NCBI GenBank assembly: GCA_007449985.2
Contig: VIIQ02000303.1
Location: forward strand, 20,001-84,000
DNA from: Desmodesmus armatus
Lineage: Eukaryota; Chlorophyta; Chlorophyceae; Sphaeropleales; Scenedesmaceae
Direction of reading: 5' to 3'
Length of the DNA: 64,000 nt
The position numbers and the translations under genes were made by a program. Every line of letters starts with the position of its first letter. The first letter of the stretch is position 1. The notes under the pieces are model-generated. The model did no database searches and had not been told where the DNA came from. It saw nothing but the letters and a program-made list of their open reading frames with translations. Positions 54,301-64,000 of this stretch are shown in pieces.

Positions 54301-56174
54301 AATGACTTGATGGCAATTTCCCTTGCCACGTGCACTATCTGCCTGCCGCACTGACAGTTCACCCTGGAGAAGACTACTACTGAGCTGCTGCTGAAGCTGA
54401 AGACGTGGCTGCCACTCTTCGCCCCCAGCTTGATGTTTGCTGGCGACAGGGATTGCGCACTTTGCATTGGGGCGTATGGAGGGCGCTCACTTGATGGATG
54501 CTGCGAGGACCTCGCGCTGCATGAGAAAGCCCTGAGGCAAGACCCACAGAGGCCGTCAGATGTGGAGCAGCAGATTTCTGAGAATCGCATCAAGCTGTTC
54601 AAGGACCTATTGGTGTGTGTGCTGCTGCAGATCTCTTTGTTGCAGAGGGAGGTGAGTAACCGCAATTTGTCTCTGAGTGTCACTTGCCTAGGGTGGTGTG
54701 GTGAGATTGGGCTGCATTGACCTATCAACATACTGACACCAAAGTCAACGTTCAAAGTTTGAGTTCAAACATCCAAGAGCTGTGTTTGCTCCATCGTTGT
54801 TTTGCGTCAGCTTCTCACCAAAAGATTGAATGGGTGTGGGTGCACTGCACTGTTGCACGGTCACTGCAATAGCCAAGCCATGTGAGCCAACAAACCCTGA
54901 TATGCCGGTGACAACCCTTCAGCCTATCCTGTTGAATGCAACGCCAGTGCTGTCCCCATGTCCGTACATGTCAATTGTTCCCACCTGGCCTTTCCGTCAC
55001 ATGTGCGTCCAACACTCACATCGCTGTGCAACCCGCCACCTGCGTCTTTCCATGTAGGGCATCAACCTGGTTTTCCGCGACTGGAAGCCAGCCAACATGG
55101 TGTATCACCATGGGCGGAGTATCTTCATGTTGATCGACTTTGGACTGGTCCAGAGCTTACGGGCAGGCGCAAAATTTGAGCATGGCGGCACAGAAGGTAT
55201 GTCAAGTGGTCAGCAGACAGAGCATGCTAATGTGTGCCATACCAACAGTCACCATAATGGCATTCACTAGTGGGGCTGGTCACAGCAACCACATCCTGGA
55301 CTCCTCGGAGGGCAGAGTGCAACCCGGCACACTGGAGGACGACTAAGGAGGAGGCTTCAATTTATGAATGCTAGCTCAACTCTGAGTAGGTGGCTAGCCA
55401 CACCACCTACCAGGGTTGTAGACCCCACGCGTTTTGTGTACCCCACTCCACACACCCACACAATCATCCCTTTGCTTTGCAGGTATCATTGACACCCGCG
55501 CCGTCTTTCCCTTGCCACCCGGCACTGAGTGGGCCGGTCAGATGCCGCTGGGCACCAAACTCGCGGCCAGTATGCAGTGCATATGTGACAAGACCACAGA
55601 CATCCAGCTCGCGCTGCTGACTTGCCTGTTTGTGCTGAACGGCACCTTCCCTGACCCCTTTGTCAAGTACATGGAGGACTTGGACAACCCCGCCATCAAG
55701 CACACAGCCAATGCACGCATGGCCGAGCGCCTGCAAGTCTGGCTGGCCACCCTAGGGACCTTGCAAGACCCCATGTTTGACCGCATCAGGGACAACCCAC
55801 TCATGTGCAGCTTTATTGCCCGCACGTTCAGCATCGACACCAGCGAGCGGCCCTCGGTCAATCAGTGGCTGAAGCTGCCTGAGCTGCAGATCAAGAAGGC
55901 GCAGATGGAGCAGCGCATTCGCGACGCGCTGCCACAGGTGCAGCAGGACTATGCCGCTATCCAGGAGCTGCGTGCACAGGTCCGCGAGGACAGCACTTCA
56001 GAGGCAGGCCTGGCGCAGTTTCAGGCTGCAGAGGCGGCGGCAGAGGCGGCAGCAGAAGCGGCAACTGTAGCAGCAAAGGCTGCAGCTGCTGCAGCTGAGC
56101 AGGAGCGGGTGCTGAAGCAAGAGCTGGAGGCGCTCCAGCGACTGGACGGACAGCCTTGGACCTATTATGCATGA
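51346..56174 (+). CDS. Kinase-like membrane protein, copy A (intact)
   Basis: Ten exons: 51346-51395, 51722-51790, 52161-52280, 52517-52615, 52755-52937, 53280-53552, 53834-53993, 54358-54651, 55058-55196, 55483-56174. All phases agree and give 692 residues. Order: basic start MARRSKRSSKAAKK; hydrophobic segments at about 52-72, 92-112 and a Cys/Trp-rich one at about 114-147; Lys/Gln-rich then Ser-rich linker (about 150-264, VPSFRLLSS); kinase-like domain from about 275. There, GAYGGRSLD resembles the hinge, FRDWKPAN (422-429) is the catalytic loop with Asp424, Lys426 and Asn429, and LIDFG (441-445) is the Mg-binding motif. The C-lobe ends with SERPSVNQWL, then an Ala-rich coiled coil. The His of HRD is Phe. 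The N-lobe lysine is not certain. The family is not recognised beyond the kinase fold; activity is inference. Confidence 0.85.
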
Positions 56175-58296
56175 GTTCAGGCAGCCGGCTGGCCTTACCA
56201 GCAGCAGTGGCAGTAGCAGCATGCGATCGGCTTGCAAGGGCAACATCTCTCGGGCTTGCATGGGCAACACTTCTGCGACTTGCAAGGGGGTGCAGACTAG
56301 TAAGGTTGCTTCATGGACCAGTTGTATTTGTGATAATGCCAGCCCATGAATTCCTTTGTTCAGTATGGCCAAGGTGGGGAGGCAAGCTGACCTCAATGTG
56401 TTGTATCTTGAGTGTTCAGCCTGCACTGGCGATGAAGTATGACAATGGACAGCAGAGGGCCTGAGTGTAGATCCTCATGGACCCTGCATGAACCAAGAGT
56501 AAGGCATGTTGATTTGAATGACCTCCTTCTTGAGGTGGCCTATGACCGGCATCCAGATGTGCTGTCTTGGAAAGAAGTGGCTTTGTTTGAGAAGGTCTCC
56601 GGTGACATGGTCAAATCTGGTGTCATCACCGTGCAAGGTGCAGTCATGCATGAGTTAAATGGCAATTGGCAGGCTGAAGTTTTCAATGTTGGCATTACAC
56701 AGTGTTGGTGGGTTTTTCAACGAGCCTTAGACTGAGGCCGCTTGCCAGCAATGGCACGGTACCGTGTGCAATGGCACGAACCGGTTCACATCCTCTGTTT
56801 GTCTACTATCAAAGGTGTAGGCTACGCACATGTGATCATCAGTTATGCCATCGTCTCCCTGTGGTGCTGCCAACAGAATGACAAGTGGCACCTCGCTGGT
56901 AGCTTATTGCTGACAGCACTTGGAGATTTGGCGGCGGGGTGTTGGTTTGACCGTTTCGATCTTGATGCTTTCCACCGATAGTGCTGAAGTGGTAGGCTGT
57001 TGATTGCCATGTGGCTAAGCCTTGTGGACCCTTTGAGTTTAGACGTGTTATCAAGGGCCAGGTTCAGGACAAGGTGCTGATAGAGTCAATCACTTGGGAC
57101 AGGACGTGCCACCCAAAAGTGGTGTGCGTCATTGCCCGCAACAATCATCGCACTTGACAACCGCATAGTGTTAGCCAAGCCGCTTGAAGAAATTCACAAG
57201 ACAGCCCTGACCCGTGACAACCACCCAACCACACAAATCTGCAACGTTGCTGTTAACAGCAAAACAGCTGCAGACAAGGACAATGGGACAAGGCTGCAAA
57301 CTGTGGCGGTAAAACACACAAACTAAAACAAAGACAACAACCAACCGACCAAGGTGCACTGCACAGGCTGGCATGGATAGGCACCCACCGCCATGTGACA
57401 GCAGGGTACAGCTAGAACCCAGCTGGCACCATATCCACACTGTGCAGTGACCCTGCACTACACAGGGGGTGAAAGCCTCTGAGGGGGTGAAGGGGAGGAG
57501 TGAATCACCAGGTGGGACCTCCCACCTCACTAGGTACCTACCACTGGTGGGAGGCACATTGATCTAGACCGAAGGGGATTCTTGGCAAAGTCGCTTACAT
57601 TCATGACAATAAGAGTCTGTTATCGGATATCACGTACCATTTGTCACATGCATGCTGCAGATGGTTTCAGCGGCATGCCCCCACCAATGCCCTAACCCAT
57701 AATGCCAGTGGCCATGCATGACCACACTGCTGTTGTGAGTGTCGAGAGAGCAGGCATGTTACCAATCACAGGCAGGCAGCCCGTCAACTGTAACTCAAGC
57801 TGTTTGAATTTGTCAGAAGAATGCAGCATTTTGGTGGAGCCTGTGCAGACACCAGCTTGAGAAAAATCACGCAACGCCTCACCGCGCCACAATAAAGCTG
57901 ACAACAACAAAATACCGTAAAAGGCTTGTTCTGTGACAAAAACAGGCCATCCGGCCGTTGCCAGCTGCCAACCTCATCACACGTTAGAGATGGTGACGAA
58001 CCAATGGCTACAAAACACGGTCATCGCCGTAGCCGAGGCACGTTTTTTACTATTATCAGGTCTGAACATACTCTTTCTGTTTTCATTCGCGACCCTGACG
58101 CGTTCTGACCCACCAAGCAGTCTCCTGCGCGGGCAGGAAGTTGTGAAAAAAAGAAAGCGAATTGAGCCTCCGAAGCAACAATACATACTTGAAAAGCTTG
58201 GCTCGTTTATACCACGTAGTCACCGCAGCTTTCAGGCTTGACAACAGCCATCTGGCAGACCAGCTGCTGCAGCAACAGCAGCTCAGCACAGCTAGT
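56175..58296. other. Spacer between kinase-like copies A and B
   Basis: Holds the 3' UTR of A and the promoter of B. The one frame that reads protein-like is 56439-56735 (+), about 98 codons with LNDLLLEVAYDRHPDVLSWK; no family is recognised and no splice partner seen. The last 40 bases before B's ATG share CAGCAACAGCAGCTC with the same place in A. Confidence 0.4.
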
Positions 58297-61200
58297 ATGG
58301 CACACAGACGTGGCAAAAAGCAGAGCAAGGCAGCGAGGCATCGAAAGAGGTGAGTCAAGTCCGCTGTAGTATCAACTGGTTGTTGCATGGAGCATACGTC
58401 CTTGCGTCCATGGTGTGCATCTGTACAGTTGTGTCAGCGGTGCATCTTCATTGCACACCTTGGTTGACAAACCAGCAGAGCCCCTTGACCATTCCCAGGG
58501 TGCCGACGTCAGCAAATATGTTGCCTCTTTCGTCCCTCTTCCAACGAACGCACATTCCCGCCCGCATGCAAGCCATGGCCAGAGCCTGCAACTGCATGTC
58601 ATGCCGGTGTCTGCTTGCCCTTGCAGTGTTGATGGTGTGGCAGCAACCCCCTGCCATGAGGCCGAGAGCAACAACTTGGTGGAACAGACCTGGTACAGGG
58701 GTGTAGCCCAGTGCTGCCAGTCAATATGGGGCCGCAGTGCTGTTGCTGCATCTCTGTGATGCATGCTTGACCTGCAACTTGCTCGCTGCACTTGCGGGGA
58801 TGATTCCCCCCCCCCCCCCCCCACACCCACACACCCCCACCACCACCACCACCACCACCACCACCACCACCACCACCACCACCACCACCACCACCACACC
58901 ACCACCACCACCACCACCACCACCACCACCACCACCACCACCACCACCACCACCACCACCATGAGGCCAAGAGTGACGACCTGCTGGATGAGGGCTGGTC
59001 ACCTGGCTGGTCACTTGGCAAATGCATGGCACAGTCACCAGCTCTTTTGGCAGGATTTCGCTGAAGGCCTTTGTTGCGGTAGCATTGCATGATGCATACC
59101 ATGCATTGGCCCGGTGTCAAACTGGTTGTGGCAATTTGTGTGATGCAACTAGCTGCCAGCAGCCTGGCAGTGGCTCTGACAGAACCGTGCTGTTGCTGAA
59201 TCTCTGCAATGCTACTGCGTTGTGTTGCAGATCTGCACAATGCACTGGTGGGGTTGCTAGCACTGCCGCTTGACGCCTGGTGCATGGGCCCGGCCCCAGT
59301 GTTAGGCCACAAGAGAAAGATTATGACAATGCTGTTGATTGACACCCCCCCCCTCACTTCATCCTCTACCCTTCTGCTGTTGATGTCTTTGCTGCTACAC
59401 CAGGTGTCATGTGGCCAGCTTCATGAAGCGCACATGTTTGGCAGTGGTGTTGATAAGCATTGGCTGGCTCCTCTGTGCAGAAGTTGCCAAGGGTTTTGAC
59501 AAGCCCATTTGTGCCGGCATTTAAGAGTGCAAGCTTTTGTGCGTTACATTGCGTTACGTTACGTTACGTTACGTATACTTGGACTTTCACAAAGCATAAT
59601 TCTGCTCCAGCTTTTCTTGTCTAGTCGTAAGACAAGACGTTCCCACTGCTGGCACCAGCGCTCAAGAATAGGTTTGCTAGCCTGACATGCCTCATCTCAA
59701 GCGCCTTGATGAAAATGACTGTGCTCACCGCCCACTTCTGTGCTGCATCGGGGCTGGTCTGTGACATGCTGTGCTGTGCTGTGCTGTGTTTTGCTGTGCT
59801 GCAGTGCTGACAGCATGTTCCACTGCGCGCTGGTCCTCCCGCTGGTGTTCCTTGGCATCGTGGTGAAGGAAGTCGTGTGCTGCGTGTTGTGGTAAGCAAC
59901 AACCCTTTGCAGTTGTGTGGCCGCGGCAGTTGGCAACTGGGCCAGGCGCTTCCATTGAGTATATACTGAGCTTCAGTAATAACCTGAACCTAGTTTAGAC
60001 GGCAGTTACTGTATGTGTCATTACTGCATAGTGCAGGGTCACTTTGTGTCTGTCAGTAAGTAATCACTCGCTGACTCTGAAGTTCAGAGTTGTAAAGCAC
60101 ATATAGGCCTTGCTAAGCCTGGCTGACGTACAACGCTTGTGTTTGCTTGCTCAGGTGCTTGCTGTTGTTGGGCGAGGTCGCGTTCTGTTGCGCAACCTGC
60201 GTGGCGTGCAGTGCGGTGTGCGGCGTGGTGCACTGCTGCCGCGGCTTCGGGCGGGCGCCGCAAGAGCAGCAGTCGCCCGCCACCGCAGTGAGCAAGGCAG
60301 ACAAGAAGAAGAAAAGGAAACGGAACAAGGCCGCAAAGAAGTGCCAGGGGTGAGCGATTTTTGAGCCAAATCGCGTATCGCACAGCGTACTGAATGCGTG
60401 TCGCTAAAGCACTGGCTGTTCGGTTACAATTCATAACACCCCGCTTGTTTTCCACCCGAATGCGTGGTGTTGTGATCTGCTTGATCCCTGAAGCATCCAG
60501 GCAGCGACAATGTCGACTTAGTGTAATGATGCGCAATGTCAATGTGCCTCGTGTGTGCGTGCAAGCGACACCCACTGCTTGTTAAGCAGACTGCATTACC
60601 ACTTTTACATGGATGCCACGGGCTTTTTCCTGCCTGTTATATTTGCCCACGACTACTCATCCTGCTGCTGCTGCTGCTGCTGCTGCTTATGTTTGCTGCT
60701 GCTGCTGTTCCTTTGCAGTCCTGAAGACAACCTGAAGTGCACTGTGCAGCCGTCCTGCGACAAGGCTGACCGCCCAGCAGTGCCAGGGCCAGAGGTGACA
60801 GACACCCTGGTTGACGAGTTTGCAAGCCCCGGCACACCCCCACCCCAGGTGCCCAGCTTTAGGCTGTTCTCAAGGGTCAGCGCAGCCGTGTCCTCTGTGG
60901 TGTCTGTCGCCTGCAAGCCGATGTCAAGCATCAGGCTGTCAAGGTCAAGTGCTGCAGCCGGGGCAGGATCTGCGCCCACGCAGCAGGGCTCTGCGGCCCC
61001 CTCTGCAGCCAGCATGCAGCAGTCTGAGGCAGTTGAGACATTGGTGAAGCAGCCTGAGAAGACGCCCAAGCTGAACGCTTACAACTTCATGTGAGTCACT
61101 ATACTGTCACATGTTTGCTATGTCAGTGGCATGCCATGCCAGCAGATAGTATCTGCTCCACAAGTTTGGCACACCGTGGCACAAGCCTTGTCAACATAAG

Positions 61201-63740
61201 CATGGAATGACATGATGGGTGATGCAGTGCATCATGCCGTAGCCCTTACATGTGCACGCCCGGCAACACTCTGCTTCAGTTGTGACAACCACGACCATGA
61301 GACCTGGCACAACACCCCCCAAACAGCATGATTTAGCAGCTATGCAAATGGTGCCTTGGTCTGTTTGCCAAAAGCATCTGATCGCGGTTGTTGGCTGTTT
61401 CCTTCATGCTTGTATAATGCAGGGTGAAGCTGATGAGCCAGTCCAAGGAAACGCAGAAGCCAGACGGGCGCCTTGATCATGCCAAGGTGTACCACCTGAA
61501 ACACAGCTTCCTGGGCAGGATAGTAGCCAAGTATATGCCATGGATACGTGACATCACAGGCCACGAGGTGAGTGAGTAAGGAAGTCTGCCGATATGGCCC
61601 ATAGTGAGTAAGTGAGTGAGGGAGGGAGGGAGTATGCCGGCATGGCCATCTAGGTTTGTTGTCTGACGTGCACACCACAAGAACGGATGTGATTTTGGGT
61701 GGTCTACTTGGGAGGTGCAAACCAGCTTGTCCTGATGTCACATCACAACTTGCATCATGTTCCTAGGCCCGGTCTAGTTTCAGTACGCTGGAAACCTTGC
61801 ATAAGGGTATCAGTGACATTCAACAACATCACCAACACCAATATAACCCCCCCCTGCCCCGGCATACATTTGCTTTCCTTAAGCCACGAGTCCATGTACA
61901 CCCTGCACCCTGCACCCTGACACCCTGCACCCTGTTGGGTGTCCTCACATGTCACACATGCTCCCCTCTTCTCTTCCGCTGTCATTGTCATCAAAGACCC
62001 GAAACGAGATCATGGTGCCCAGGCTGCTGTACAAGCTGCCCCCTGGGCTCAAGTACTTGACCCCGCTCTTCTGCCCCATGCTGGTGTTCTGCGCCAGCAC
62101 CAAGTTCGCCGTCAGCATGGGAGAGGACGGCGGTGAGACCGTTCACAAGCTGCAGCAGAAGCTGTCAGCCAGGGAGCTGCGCTTGTGGGACAGGTCGCAG
62201 GCGCGCTCATGGTCCCAGGAGAAGTGTGGTTGGATGTGCCGGCAGCTGGACCTGGCGCGCGTGACGCTGTTCATGCGCTTGCTGGTGTGCGTGCTGCTCC
62301 AGATCGTGGTGCTGCAGAGCGAGGTGAGTCACTTTCGTCGTGTCAGGGTCTCTTGGTAGACCTGTTGAGCCTCAACATGGCATGTGGCCATACTGATGCA
62401 CTAGCCCTTTAACCTGAAAGCAAGGGACTCCCAACAAAATTGATGTAGTTGTCTGTCTACCATTACTTGTGGTGTGCATGTCAGCGCTTTAAACATGTGG
62501 TCACCCCCCCCCTTCCTTTAGTCCCCATGTTGTTGCTCTCTTGTTACTGATGATAATGGTGCACACTCTTTACCGCCGCCCTTGAACCCCATGCAGGTTG
62601 TCAACCTGTCCTACCAAGACTGGAAACCCACAAACATGGTGTGGGACGCTGCGCTGGGTCTGTTCAGGCTCATCGACTTTGGGCAGGTCCAGAGCTTGGA
62701 CATCGTGGCCAACAAGGCGGGACCACTCGTCAACGGCGGCACACCCGGTGCGTATCAACATTTGATTGGTGTTTTCATGTTTGAGGGAGGGGGGTTCAAT
62801 CAAAGTTGACCATTCAGCATTCACTTTTGAACATTTGAAAGGCCTCCCACCAGCTAGCACATGGCTCTCTCAACGAAGGTAGAAAAGCATGAACACGCAG
62901 TGAGTTCGCATGTTGCACACAACACACCTTTTTCCACATTGCATGCCCGCAATGAGCTCAACGTTTGACACCTCACACATGCCCCCTATGTTCATTCTGA
63001 TCTCCCAACCAAACCACACCGGTGTGGTTGACGTGGCTCTTCCAATGGCTAACCTATCTCCCGCATCTGCCTTGTTTTCGCCCCCAACCAACCTGACAGG
63101 TTATATTGACACCCGCGCCGTCCTAACGTTCTGCCCCAAGGACAGCGATTGGCCCGACCAGCTGCCCTTGGACACCGAGCACAAGGCTGGCATGCGCTAC
63201 GTAGTTGACACGTTCACAGACATCCAGCTCGCCCTGCTGACCTGCCTCTACCTGCTCAACGGCACGTACCCAGCACCCTTCTTGGCCTACATGGCGGACC
63301 CCAGGCTGAAGGACCCCGACACTGAGAGTGCAGCCAACCTGAGCATGGCTGAGCAGCTCACCCCGTGGCTGGCCAGCCTGGACGATCTCACGGACCCCAT
63401 GTTCGACCGCATCAGGCAGTACCCAGGGCTGTGCCGCTTCATTGCGCGTGCGTTCAGTGTCAACACCAGCGACCGGCCCACAGTGGAGCAGTGGCTGGAG
63501 CTGAACGAGCTGCAGGGCATGAGGCAGGGCGTGGAGCGGCGCGCGTGGGCAGCCAAGTCCAGAGTGATGCACGAGTGGGCTGCTATCCAGGAGCTGGAGT
63601 TTGAGATTGCAGAACGCGCCGACCCGTACGAAGGCTTTTGCCGATTTGAGAAAGCACAGAAGAAGGCAGCAGCAGAGGCGGCAGCAGCAGCTGCGGGAGG
63701 GGGTGCTACAGCAGTGGTTGCAGACGCTGCAGCTACGTGA
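58297..63740 (+). CDS. Kinase-like membrane protein, copy B (one donor lost as assembled)
   Basis: Exons 58297-58349, 58627-58692, 59404-59520, 59805-59891, 60155-60349, 60719-61090, 61423-61567, 61997-62323, 62597-62747, 63100-63740; phases match A exon by exon and give 717 residues. Same order as A: basic start MAHRRGKKQSK, three hydrophobic segments (exons 3, 4, 5), Lys-rich KKKKRKRNK stretch, Ser/Pro linker, kinase-like domain with YQDWKPTN (460-467) and LIDFG (479-483), SDRPTVEQWL, Ala-rich end. HRD is Tyr-Gln-Asp here, so the Arg that A keeps is also gone, while the catalytic Asp, Lys and Asn remain. After exon 3 the donor reads TTAAGA where A has GTAAGC; unspliced reading hits a stop at once. 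It may be a sequencing error or a real break. Confidence 0.78.
58830..59000 (+). repeat. (ACC)n microsatellite and a donor-edge echo of copy B exon 2
   Basis: About 40 ACC/CAC triplets at 58838-58961, with one break near 58897. They run straight into CATGAGGCCAAGAGTGACGA at 58961-58980, a copy of the end of exon 58627-58692 (His-Glu-Ala-Glu-Ser-Asn-Asn-Leu) ending with its own TG then GTCACC donor. It lies downstream of the full exon, as the echo rule predicts. Confidence 0.8.
59541..59575. repeat. Short (CGTTA)n repeat
   Basis: About five CGTTA pentamers just after the faulty donor of exon 3 in kinase-like copy B. Too short and of the wrong unit for a telomere (green algae use TTTTAGGG or TTTAGGG). 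Confidence 0.8.
61889..61934. repeat. (CACCCTG)n repeat in copy B intron 7
   Basis: Six or so CACCCTG units, one as ACACCCTG, in the intron before exon 61997-62323. A GTGAGTGAGTAAG-type repeat also lies at 61567-61632, directly at the preceding donor, so the donor sequence itself appears to have been amplified. Confidence 0.75.
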
Positions 63741-64000
63741 ACCTTTGTCGACGTGACGCCTTGGCCCTCTTCACCCACATTGGGTGCAGCTGGCTGGGTT
63801 GCATGCCACACCCGCTGCAGCAGTAGCAGTTGCAACACTGGGCTAAAGACAATCATAAAGACTCATGGGCCATGCAGGACAGTGACAGCAACAGCTCTGA
63901 AGGACAATGGTCTCCTAGTTGGCACATCTGCTTGTGTGTTTGTGCTGTCCGGGTATTACATGTGGGCTGTAGGTTGGCGGCTCCCAGAAAACTGTACTGG
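63741..64000. other. Downstream of kinase-like copy B, no gene seen
   Basis: Probably 3' UTR of copy B. No TGTAA signal was found before the window ends. Confidence 0.4.

Noticed and set aside
58372..59357. Minus-strand frames of 196 and 252 codons through the ACC tract
   Set aside because: Val, Trp and Gly runs come from the (GGT)n complement; they lie antisense to copy B exons 2-3.
59541..59575. Telomere-like repeat
   Set aside because: Unit CGTTA is not a green-algal telomere unit and there are only about five copies.

Overview
This looks like nuclear DNA of a green alga (Chlorophyta, probably Chlamydomonadales). Genes are broken into many short exons joined by GTGAGT-type donors and C-rich tracts before CAG acceptors. 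Introns are full of CAG/CTG triplet runs, poly-G and poly-C runs and minisatellites. The protein families also fit: a PB1-TPR protein of the plant PHOX/CLMP1 type, an EngB GTPase with a presequence, and a mitochondrial carrier. The species assignment is inference. No rRNA, tRNA, CRISPR array or bacterial operon was seen.

Layout. 1-4048 (-): 2-oxoglutarate/Fe(II) dioxygenase of the isopenicillin-N-synthase-like fold, 3' end outside the window. 5494-6426 (-): single-exon type II membrane glycosyltransferase-like protein, divergent from 6880-8217 (+): small secreted Cys-rich protein in three exons. 10061-14107 (-): truncated copy C of a membrane-anchored kinase-like family. 17055-19829 (-): mitochondrial carrier (SLC25), six exons, all phases consistent. 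22309-43892 (-): PHOX/CLMP1-like PB1-TPR gene spread over 21.6 kb. 44198-47867 (+): EngB/YihA-type GTPase, divergent from the PHOX-like gene across about 300 bp. 51346-56174 (+) and 58297-63740 (+): kinase-like paralogues A and B in tandem, ten exons each with the same intron positions and phases as C. The remaining stretches hold mostly repeats.

Two things stand out. First, an exon-edge 'echo' rule: around many exons, partial copies of the acceptor-side edge lie only upstream of the full exon and copies of the donor-side edge lie only downstream. It is extreme in the PHOX-like and EngB genes and is seen more sparsely in the carrier, the dioxygenase and the kinase genes. It looks like intron growth by tandem duplication across splice junctions, and it leaves many decoy splice sites. 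Second, a three-member kinase-like family (N-terminal basic peptide, three hydrophobic segments, Ser-rich linker, kinase domain with a D-W-K-P-x-N catalytic loop) that I cannot match to a named family; A is intact, B has lost one splice donor as assembled, C is truncated.

Caution on frames. Several otherwise convincing exons are exactly one base short of the length their phases require, mostly in G/C runs. Some frameshifts may therefore be consensus errors rather than real mutations. I aligned everything by eye; exon borders rest on splice consensus, phase and comparison between paralogues.
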